In this document: positions 23,531-33,036 of the stretch, in pieces | Layout: each line of letters opens with the position of its first letter | How positions within the stretch are numbered: position 1 is the stretch's first letter | Assembly (NCBI GenBank): GCA_023512835.1 | Contig: CM042085.1 | Location: forward strand, 41,254,189 to 41,318,188 | Source of the DNA: Taxillus chinensis | Taxonomy: Eukaryota > Streptophyta > Magnoliopsida > Santalales > Loranthaceae | DNA: 64,000 nt | Direction: 5' to 3' | Notes under the pieces: model-generated | The model's database searches: none | What the model saw: only the letters and a program-made list of their open reading frames with translations | Told to the model about the DNA's origin: nothing | Program-made: the position numbers and the translations under genes

Positions 23531-23785
23531 ATTGGAAAAGATTGCTTACCAAACACGCTACAAGAAAGAGAAGGAAATAGTATAGTAAGGCACGAGGGGG
23601 ATGGTTCGTAGGGGTAGATACTTCGAGATGACGAGCGTCGATGGAATAGGGATCGAAGTCAGGCACGCTCAAGGTTTTACTGCCCTCACGCCTGTCTGTC
23701 AGCTTCACGAGTTTTACCTCCTTGGATCTGCTGCTTACCCTACCACACCTGCGATTGATAGGCTTTGCTTACCCCAATGGTATGG
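23531..23785 (-). other. Leader of element X1 with a degenerate primer site
   Basis: Resembles 28235-28350 (shared CTGCTTACCCTACCACACCTG), where the minus strand shows a clear tRNA-Met-like primer site. Here the corresponding site near 23755-23785 is rearranged (CTTTGCTTACCCCAATGGTATG). No gene. Confidence 0.5.
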
Positions 23786-25195
23786 GTGATGACAGAAGGT
23801 CACTTAAGCTACTGGGCACTATATGGACTTAAAACAAACATGGAACCAACTAGGCTAACCATGGGACCTACATAAAGACTTAAAATAAAATAAAGCAACA
23901 TAAGTAAACTAATAAGACGTAACACATTGATTACACAAGATTTTAACAAAAGTAGACATTGACATAAAGTAAACATAATGACATAAAGTAAAGTACACTA
24001 ATTACAAAAGACTTTAACAAAAGTGACATTGATATAAAGTAAACACAGAAAGAGACATCAAGTAAACTAATAATGACAAATAAAACAATGAGGAAATAAC
24101 TAAAGATTACTTACAAATAATAAACATAAGAAATATAAACTTAAATACAACTATTATATCATAACCTCCACGATTGTAATCGTATTGGTAATCTAGATCC
24201 GTATTGGATTTCTCCGTGTTGGTTCTAGACACCGTATTGATTAACAATATGGAAGTACAAGTAAAACATACATACATATACATATATGTAGTCAATCTCT
24301 ACAACTGAAACCTTGTTGGATCTAAACCATATTGGAGCATAAACTACCGTATCAGTTTAGGATACCGTATTGGTTAACAGTATGGAAACATATATATTTA
24401 TATGTTAACACACACATAAACATATATATAAGAGAGAGGGGAGAATAAGAGATACATACTTATACATATATATAAGTATATATATATATATATAACTTAC
24501 ATACTTACTGGATAAGGATCTGGGGATTAGGGAGGAAGAACAAGAACAACTGCTCCATTAATATTTTTGTAAACATGTTACAATTTGTATACAACTTTTG
24601 AAAGAAGAGAAGAAGGGAGGAGAGAGGAGTTTCAGAGAGAAACTTCCTTCATACACTTGTAGAAGATGCTTTAAAGAGAAGTTATCTTCCTTTGAGAGGA
24701 AGGAGAGAACCTAGAGAGAAGGGAGAGCCTCTCTCCCTAAAACTTAGAGTAAAAGCCTATTTCTAAAAACTTATGAAGGAAGGAGGAGGATGTCTCCTTA
24801 AATAGTCGAGGGAGGAGGCTTCTAGAAAAGAAAGGCTAAAATAGGATTTTCACTTTTTTTTTTTACAAATGCCATGTGGGCAATGAACATTAAAATTAAA
24901 CCTTGGGCATGGGTCTTCACGTCTCGGGCCGCCAGGCATGGGCCTTGATGGGCTTGGGATGACAAGGTGGACCTTAGAGCCATGGATTTCCCTTTGAGTT
25001 GGGCTTTGGGCCTTTATGAAGTTGATTTGGGTCAGGAGCCAATACTGCATATGAAAATTTGGACCGCGTCTGGATGGGCCATTGAAATGGGCCTAAAATG
25101 AACACACGATCTTTGGAAATGGGCTGCTAGGAGAGGGCCATTTGGAAGATGGACTTTGGACTTCTTTTGGAGAGAGGTTGCTGGGAGAGGACCTT
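23786..25195 (-). repeat. Probable LTR of element X1 (minus orientation)
   Basis: Non-coding. Read on the minus strand: GGCCCA-rich start (25200-24870) typical of U3, TATTTAAGG near 24800, purine/CT-rich leader, then AT-rich sequence with CCGTATTGG words (24170-24390), a TA microsatellite (about 24470-24495) and CATAAAGTAAACA repeats (23880-24060). Edges are approximate, from TG/CA ends and the break in the X2 gag-like frame at about 25200. No second copy is present to confirm it. Confidence 0.4.
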
Positions 25196-25209
25196 CAAAC
25201 TGCTAAAAG

Positions 25210-25557
25210 TGTTTGTAAGAGGTTGAATTTTTGAATAAGAAATATAATTATGTGTGAGAGGATATTTGATAGAATTTTTTGAAGCATAAATTGGAAACCA
25301 ATCAAAAAAGAAAGGTGTAGGTTCATAAGTTTGTATAAATGAATCATATTCTCTTAGAATTGTAAAGAGTTCGTTCGAAAGATTTTTGAAAAACCATGTA
25401 CATTTGAAAAAATTATAATTTGCATAAAATTCATCATATGCTTCTTTACAAATTTCTTTTAATTTAATTTTGAAATTACTTCATAAATTTTTTGAAGTAT
25501 TGTTAGGAAAAGAAGAAGAAGGAATTAAAAGTGTAAGAAGACAAGGAGTTGAAAACA
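25210..25557 (-). pseudogene. Element X2: gag-like fragment, paralogous to X1
   Basis: From an ATG at 25557 on the minus strand the frame has one stop (TGA, codon 26) and then reads through motifs EEFYANYNFFKC-like, TWFFKNL and FFFDWFPIY, parallel to WFFEYF and FFNWFEKYF at the start of the X1 product. It lies just outside the X1 LTR, so X1 seems to have inserted into a relative. No protease or RT of X2 remains here. Confidence 0.5.
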
Positions 25558-26224
25558 TGACGAGTGAAAATCTTCCCCTATCCCTTTACCTGTTCCAGTA
25601 ATTTATTATATTTTTGGGTTTTTAAATACTTAACCAAAATAACACAATCAATGCATTAATTACAATAAAGGAATCTACGTTTAAAAAAGTAAAAGTAAAG
25701 GAAGCTACTTTTTAGAGAAAGCAAAAAGTAAAAGAATATACTTTATAAAAGTAATGATGATACCTTTTAAAAGCAAAAAAAAGTAAGCACAATAATAATA
25801 AAAGACAAATTATAATGATGAAGATGAGACACGAACGTGGAACACAATAGGAAAACACAATCAAACAAACAACACGACAGTAAAGAGATAGATAAGCACA
25901 CAATCCAGTATCTTAAGTGTGTGACGATGGCTGCTGCATGACCAATGAAAAACCTCAAAGCAAGTGATAACCCAAACTAAGATAACTTTACCTTGATCAT
26001 AATTCACGGTGGTGGATGGAGTCTTAGTAAGTTGCACGCCCAATGAAGGACCTCAAAGCAAACAATAGACTGTTGCTGCATACCCAATTAAGGACTTCAA
26101 AGCAATACCGCACTGTAATGACCTGTGTGTAAGAAGTTAACCACAAACACCTTGGATGTTGGTGCACAAGTTTGAGGTAAGAGATGAGCCCAAGAGGGGA
26201 CTTTTGGGAGGTGCATATGACAAG
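25558..26224 (-). other. X2 leader region with tandem units
   Basis: Non-coding. Units around CACGCCCAATGAAGGACCTC and CAAAGCAA recur at about 25937, 26034 and 26078, and again at 28108 and 28140 beyond the inserted LTR, so the two stretches were once joined. AT-rich sequence 25610-25800 shows nothing recognisable. Confidence 0.5.
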
Positions 26225-28107
26225 TGATAACGTACATTTATGCCCTAGGAAGATGTTATGCACATACATGCGGTTTTAAGCTGTTTTGGCAGATTTTGGA
26301 GCTCACTTTTGATATAGTAGATGGCCTCAAACAATTGGTGTGCAAGAACAAAAGTTGCTTAGAATGAGATCCTCTTTCTACCACAGAAATTTTAGAGCAT
26401 TTGGAGCTGCACGTGAATTCACCCATTTCACGTGCAAGCATATTTTTGCTTCTCAGACCTCTACAAGATGCAAGGAGGCTTGGGGTGAAGTTTGAGTGCA
26501 TTTGGAGCTGCACGCCAATTGGGGAATTGGCGTTCAAATTGGCGTGCAGGCATGTTTTTGCATGGTTACCTTAGTTTTGTTATTCTAATCATCTTTCCCC
26601 AAAGGACCATGATGGAATTGTGGATATTTTGGTGTGTATGGATGCGGGAAGGTCATAGCTTGTTCCATCAAAACTACGTCATTTTGATGCTGGGATTCAC
26701 TTAATCAAAACTACGTCGTTTTGATGTTGTGTTGTCTATATAAGGAGGAGAAGCCCTCTGTTTTAGGTTTAGGGTTCTCTTCAGCTACTGCAGCCGTCGT
26801 AGAGAGAGAGAGAGCTAGAGAGAGGGAAGGAAGGGGAGTTGTTGGTTGCTGCCGGAGCATCTTGCGTGGGGAGGACGGCGTTTAGTGCGGGAGCAAGGAA
26901 GATCTGCTTTAAGGTAGGGGTTCTGTTCTTCCTAAATCCTCCTCTGTCCTAGGGTTCTAGGGCAGATTATGGAATTATACTTGTTTATATATATATATGT
27001 AATCCATATAGGTGTGATCTCCTATATGGATGTTGGCCTTCAATGGCAGTTTTTGATGTATTCTGGTGTTGGATGGTGAGTACATATTAAGTGTTCGATA
27101 AAATGCCTGTGTGAATATGCCTAGTATGTGTTTGATAATATGCCTATGTGGTTGGGTTTGTGGGTTTGAGAATGTATGCATGTTAAGTGTTTGGTAAAAT
27201 ACCTGTGAGACTCTGCATGTCAAGTGTTTGACTTTATGCCTGATGGGCTGTGCGAACTAAGTGTTTGGTATTATGCCTGTGAAAGTGTGTATGCTACGTG
27301 TTTGGTTTAATGCCTGTGTGACCTTGCATGCTGTGTTTGTGGAACCCGGTGGCTGTGGAAGCCCGAGACTGGAACTGTTAGCCTGTGTGGCTAAGCCTAT
27401 ATGGCTGTGGATATGTTAGCCCGTGTGGCTAAGCCTGAGTGGCCGTGGATATGTTAGCCGTGTGGCTAAGCCTTAGTGGCCGTGGATATGTTAGCCATGT
27501 GGCTAAGCCTGAGTGGCCGTGGATATGTTAGCCGTGTGGCTAAGCCTTAGTGGACGTGGATATGTTAGCCGTGTGGCTAAGCCTTAGTGGCCGTGGATAT
27601 GTTAGCCTATATGGCTAAGCCTGTATGGCTGTGGATATGTGTGTGCCATGTGAATGTGGAATACAACTTGTTTATATTTTATTGTCACTACACTACACCT
27701 GTACACACTCATGTAGACGCTAGGAGCATGGGATAGATTGGGGAGACATGATCCCTACTGAGCTATGGTTGCTCACCCCTCCCTCTATGTTGTGTTTTCT
27801 TTTAGGAACATACAGGCATTAGGTGGAACCCCAAGGTGGAAGACCTTATTTATTTTACTGTCTTCCATTTATGTTATTTTTATAGGAATTGATGTAACCC
27901 CAGTGGGGATGGATTGGAAAGAGGATTTTTTTGTAATAAAGACTGGTTCGGATTGTGGATTGCTTTTATGAACATTACTTTCTTGAATATGTTGTGGATG
28001 TTTAAAATGTTATATTCGGGGTTTGCATCCTAACCCCTTTGCCCTCCGTGTGGGTACAAGGGGAGTCACGTACCGGTTTCCTCATGTTGGAAATCCGGGG
28101 CGTAACA
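26225..28107 (+). repeat. Solo LTR, family E, chimeric type
   Basis: Begins TGATAACGTACATTTATGCC, nearly the same as the family G start, but ends GGAAATCCGGGGCGTAACA, like family F. U3 has hairpins at 26408-26436 and 26509-26548, two AAAACTACGTC palindromes (26667-26688, 26704-26725), TATA box TATATAAG at 26737-26744 and a GA-rich leader. Later parts hold TTAAGTGTTTGGTA-type repeats (27080-27310) and about six copies of a 42-43 bp unit with GTTAGCCGTGTGGCTAAGCC (27380-27640). No target duplication is visible (ACAAG versus CGCAC). Confidence 0.75.
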
Positions 28108-28420
28108 CGCACGCCCAATTAAGGACCTCAAAGTAATGCTGCATGCCTAAATGTAGACCTCAAAGTAAACATGTCAAAGGTAAGCGAAGACGTCAAACGG
28201 TCAATGGTGTAGAGTAAAAGGTCAGGCCGGTATGTTGTCTTAACTCAAGGTTTTACTGCCCACATGCTTGTCCGTCGGCTTCACAAGACTTACCTCCTTC
28301 GATTTGCTGCTTACCCTACCACACCTGTGATCGACAGGCTCTAATACCATTGGGGGGTGTAATCAAGGAGTGAATCAAGGAGGGAAGACTCGCCGAATAT
28401 ATATATATATGAACTAGCTT
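28108..28420 (-). other. X2 5' leader and LTR junction
   Basis: Continues the X2 leader. On the minus strand it carries a primer site (separate entry) preceded by ACACCCCCCA, a plausible LTR end. An AT microsatellite follows (28397-28410). The family D LTR at 28421 cuts off the rest. Confidence 0.5.
28337..28349 (-). promoter_or_regulatory. Primer binding site of element X2
   Basis: Minus strand TGGTATTAGAGCC, one change from the common initiator tRNA-Met site TGGTATCAGAGCC. It shows that X2, and by homology X1, runs on the minus strand. Confidence 0.6.
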
Positions 28421-29628
28421 TGTCACGCCCCGAACTCCAAGAGACATGAAACTAGGCACGTACCTTCTATTGGCACCCAAGAGCAAGGGATTGGTAACTA
28501 GCACCAAAAGGGCCAAACTGTGGGTGCTACCCAAATGTACCTGTAATATCATATAACGGGAGTATTCTTATACATTTCCAAAACCATGCAATCGAATGAA
28601 ATATCAAATAAAATATCATTATACTATAGCATACATATCATACGAAATAGTACAGCAACCACGGACCTATGTCTAGGAAGAAAATATAGCAATAATACAA
28701 AATAGTCAAAATGTACATAGTCACATACATCAATAAGGTCTGGTGTGCTCGGTCTACTCGATCTACAAGCCCCAAGGCTTCCTTCTGCCTAAACCTGAAA
28801 GTCAAGACAGTAACATAGGGTAAGTACAAGGATTTAGTAGGTGACTTACAACACATTACCCGTATATACATGTACTAGCAAATGCATAATCACATAATAA
28901 TGTATAGTGTCCTATGCATTACCAATGAAAGAATAAACACACACAAAGTCCACACAAATAGTTCACAACTCAACTGATCAGCACAGGGCAAGGCACTAAC
29001 AGGCTGGCCGCCATAGTGGGAACATAGCATCAAAAGCAGCCACCCGTGGGACCTTCCGCTGTCAACCAGCCATATAGGGGACCTCGGCTCCTAGTCAGCC
29101 CCATATGGGCCTTCGGTTGACCATCCCATCATCAACAAATCAACCCAAGTGTGGCATTAGGGTTTCACAACACGCCCTCTGTAATAGAAGCTAGTCTCCA
29201 CAAATCTATCCTTATATCTTGACCAAAAGAGAGAATTTTCATAGAAGGTGATTTTTAGAAATAAAAAGTCCAATAATGGTTCCTCATATCATATCTAAGA
29301 AAAGTTGAATTTTGGAATTTTTCTGAGAGGTCTAACCCTACTTCGCAATTAATCACCTTTAACTAAAAACTGGATTTTTTCGAGATTCAATGCTAATTTT
29401 CATTTTTCATATTTTGAATGAGTGAGAATTTGATTTTATAGTATTTTCTTTGAATCAAAATGACCAGAGGGAGAGGGGGCGAGGGGCGGTATTTCCTTAT
29501 TTACATTGTAACTTAAGTAAATTACTTAAATATGGAGAGATATAAATGTTTACAATGTAAATAGTCATTTGGAACTGAAACTATACTGCGAAACTGTACT
29601 GTGAAATTTCGGAACTACGTACTCGAAC
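28421..29628 (-). repeat. LTR family D, copy D1 (3' half)
   Basis: Starts TGTCACGCCCCGAACTCC on the + strand, which is the LTR end read in minus orientation. It is an inverted, diverged match to about 31120-32347, including TTTACATTGTAA blocks (29500-29570 versus 31070-31125). Copy D2 begins at 29629 and truncates it. No coding sequence. Confidence 0.65.
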
Positions 29629-30017
29629 TGTCACGCCCCCAAATTTCAAGGAACCTAAAACCAAAAACATGACTTCCCCTTACCCGCACCCAAAAGGTCA
29701 AGGGGTTGGTGACAAGCACCAATAGAGACCACACAGTGGGTGCTGTCTCAATCATGCAAACCTGTACATTCATACATCAAGGGTAATCCTATACATTCTC
29801 ATACATCAACAAGCATACAATATGTCAAACAGTCATACAGATATCACATCACAAATAGTATACAACTGTCCATGGACCCATGTCCAAGATACAATATAAA
29901 ATTAATATAAAATATAATATTGTATCATACATTAGAGTAGTGGGCATGTCCTCCTGGAAGAAAGTCCTCCACTAGTCTCGGGTCACACCTGAAAGAATAA
30001 ACAACAAAGTATGGGTG
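29629..30017 (-). repeat. LTR family D, copy D2 (left part)
   Basis: Starts TGTCACGCCCCC. It matches in inverted form the end of D3 (31965-32347) and continues after the D3 insertion at 32353 (GAGCTACAAGCTCAGTAGG matches inverted 31900-31945). The last five bases, GGGTG (30013-30017), are the D3 target duplication. Confidence 0.75.
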
Positions 30018-32347
30018 TGTAAAGATTCGTATTTGGGTAGTTTTGAGAGATAGTCATTCTATGGGAATGCAACTATCTAGACGGTAGTGTAGTCGTCGAT
30101 GTGAGCGTTTTGACTATACTTGGGCCCGATTCCGAGTCGGGGCCCCATTTGACCCAATTGTTGACTTGTCGGGGTTTATTGGTTGACTTTGCGTTTGGGT
30201 GGTCTTTTGGGTGTAATAATATCTGTTTAGTGTTGTGCTCGTCATTTCGAGCGTTTTGACAGTAATTGGGCTCAATTTGGAGTTCGTGACCTCGGGAGGT
30301 CAATTATTGCATTCGGGTCAATTATTGCTGGGAGGCCAATTATTGGCAGCAGTATAAATAATTAAGAAACTGCATTATCCCATTATTTTTGCTTGGTGCG
30401 TGCGTGTTTGAGCAAGAGAGAGAGAAAGAGAGAAGGTGAAGAGCTTCACTTGGCGATTTTGGGGCGATTGGAGCTCATGGATCGCAAATAATCTTCCAGG
30501 TAGGTGTCCTTGAACCTCTTATCTCGATTCTGTCTTGGAATATGCGTGAATTTATCATGAATTATGAATTTGAGCATGAACCCTAAGTTTTGGGGGAAAC
30601 CCATTTTTGGGGTTAGATCTGATGATTTAGCATAAAATATGTGGTTAAGAACTGATTTATATCACTTTGGGTACGTAATTTGGTACTCTGTTTAGTAAAA
30701 CGCGTGTTTGTGAGTGCCTGGGGATTGCTGGGTTGATTCCGGACAAAAATTTGGCCAAAAACGATGATGAACAGTAACTTGGGCGAACTGCAATGTCAAA
30801 GTTCGTAGTCAGCAACTTCGTAGTCAGCAGCTGTAGAGTCAGCCGCTTCGTTAGTTCGGAGCAGTTAGTCCGGACCAGTAGTCCAGAGCAGTTAGTCCGG
30901 ATCAGAAGTCCGGAGCAGTTAGTCCGGATCAGTAGTCCGAAGTAGTTAGTCCGGATCAGCAGCAGTGATCCGTAGCTTCGCTCCGCAACGACGGCATCCG
31001 CGAGATCCATTTCGCAAAGATCAATCCGCAACAAGTGTTCCGCGGCCGAAAGGCAACCGCATCGCCTGGACATTTACATTGTAAACCATTATGCCTAAGT
31101 ATTAAGTTACAATGTAAATAGCGAAATAACCCCTATTTGGATTCAAAGAAAAATACTAGAAAAATTAATTCCCACTCTTTCAAAATGTGAAAATTAGGAT
31201 TTAGTGTAAAAATCTCGGAAAAACCCAAAAGTTCGTAGTGGTGAATTTTTGGAAAGTGGGGTTAGACATCTCAGAAAAATCCCCAAAAATCAGATTATCT
31301 TATTTATGATATGGGAACCCAATGCCGGGACTTTTGATTTCAAGAAAATAGCTGCTATGGGTACTTCCTTCATAAATCAAGGATTGAAGATTTACTTGTG
31401 AAGACTGGCTACAGTTTTAAAGGAAATGTTGAGAATGACATGCCATACTCATGTTAGTATGTTGGTGTGAGGTATTAGGGCATGGACTCCGTGACTTATT
31501 TGGGTTCTCACCGTGATGCACCGATGGTGCGATGTAGTTGACGGGGCAGGCATATGCGTCGATGGCAGGCCTGTGTGGCGACTGTGGCCGAGGATATTGC
31601 GCTGTGCCGTGGCAGGCATATGCGCCGATGGCAGGCCTGTGTGGCGATTGTGGCCGGGCATATTGCGCTGTGCCGTGGCAGGCATATGCGCCGATGGCAG
31701 GTTAGTGTGACGACTGTGTCCGAGCATATAGCGCTGTGGTAGGGCTGAGTGCCCTGAGCTGGGATCCTGTTGAGGATCATGGACAAGCTGTCCTGTGTGG
31801 GTAGGGTAGGTCCTGATGTTTGTTTGCAGGCTGAGTCCTAATGATTGTGCACACTACACAGTGCACGAGTATACAGAGCATGTTGTATAGACCTGTATGT
31901 CTGCATGATGTGGAGTGTTGGGGTCACCTACTGAGCTTGTCGCTCACCCCTACTTGTTGTTTACCTCTTTCAGGTGTGACCCGAGACTAGTGGAGGACTT
32001 TCTTCCAGGAGGACGTGCCCACTACTCTGATGTATGATACAGTACTGTATTTTGTATTGTGTATTGTATTGTGTTTGTATCCCGTACATGGGTCCGTGGA
32101 CAGTTGTATTTGCATACTGTTTGTGATGTGATGTCTGTATGACTGTTTGACTTATTATATGCATGATGATGTATGGAAAAGTACAGGATTACCCTTGATG
32201 TATGACTATCTAGGGTTGCATATTTGAGACAGCACCTGCGGTGTAGTCTCTATTGGTGTTAGTCACCAACCCCTTGACCTTTCGGGTGCGGGCAAGGGGA
32301 AGTCATGTTCCTGGTTCTGGGTTTTCTTGGAATTCGGGGGCATGACA
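30018..32347 (+). repeat. Solo LTR family D, copy D3, inserted head-on in D2
   Basis: Starts TGTAAAGATTCG, ends GGGGGCATGACA, flanked by perfect duplication GGGTG at 30013-30017 and 32348-32352; 2330 bp. GA-rich leader near 30415-30440 (GAGAGAGAGAAAGAG). It contains an array of GTTAGTCCGGATCAG words (30838-30970) and a 65-66 bp tandem repeat (31547-31740). Open frames through that repeat on both strands are by-products of the repeat. Its end resembles the LTR end at 14873-14953, so the gypsy fragment there may come from this family. Confidence 0.8.
31547..31740 (+). repeat. Tandem repeat of 65-66 bp in LTR D3, about three copies
   Basis: Units begin GGCAGGCATATGCG at about 31547, 31613 and 31678 and contain GATGGCAGGCCTGTGTGGCG. 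Copies differ by a few bases. Not coding. Confidence 0.8.
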
Positions 32348-33036
32348 GGGTGAGCTACAAGCTCAGTAGGTTACCCCAAAACTCTACATCATGCAAAACA
32401 TATAAGTCTATACTATATGCTCAGTGTACTCGTGTACCATGTAGTGTGCACAATCATCAGGACTCGGTCTGCAAACAAACATCAGTGAAAGCTTAGTTCG
32501 GATCAATGGAAGCCTCAGATCCTTACTCCGTATCAATGGAGGTTTAGTCTGTATCAATGGAAGGCTCAAATTATTACTCCGTATCAATGGAGACTTAGTC
32601 CGTTTGGATTTGACTATGATGCTCCGGATTGGTTTTTTTTAAAATTACCCTTTTACCCCCACCCAAAATGTCAAAATGGACGAACTTTTGGGGATTGTTT
32701 GGGAAGTCCCATATTTTCCTAAAGAGTCATTTTGGAGAATCTCACATGGTCACATTTTCGGGCCCCATGACCAGGGGCATTGACTATCTTTTGGCAAGTT
32801 TGACTTTTTTCAACGAATATCGTTTTGGCCATAACTCCTTCATTTTAAGTCAGAATTGAGCATGATCAAGTGTGTTAGTCTCCAAATTTCATTATCTATC
32901 ACCTGGTGTTGGCCTTGGGGCACTTCAGGGCTTGTAGCAGAGGTTATCAATTTTGGGCTTCCCTATTCATGTCAGTATACCCATCTTGTGCTAATTGGAG
33001 TTAACCTTCAACTCCAAACCATTCCTTTGTAGTGGG
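32348..33036 (-). repeat. Remainder of D2 and a Tat-like LTR fragment
   Basis: 32353-32490 continues LTR copy D2. From about 32490 the sequence has TTACTCCGTATCAATGGA and TTAGTCCG words, then a stretch (32690-32930) with GATCAAGTGTGTTAGTCTCC, similar in order to 36285-36310 inside the Tat-type LTR. It may be the broken LTR of a related element. No gene seen. Confidence 0.45.

Noticed and set aside
24470..24495. TA microsatellite as a promoter
   Set aside because: Simple TA repeat without a leader or gene; the TATTTAAGG near 24800 is a better candidate in that LTR-like region.
31449..31786. Overlapping open frames on both strands with repeated MPATAQRN-like peptides
   Set aside because: They are translations of a 65-66 bp tandem repeat inside LTR D3; open on both strands because the unit length allows it.
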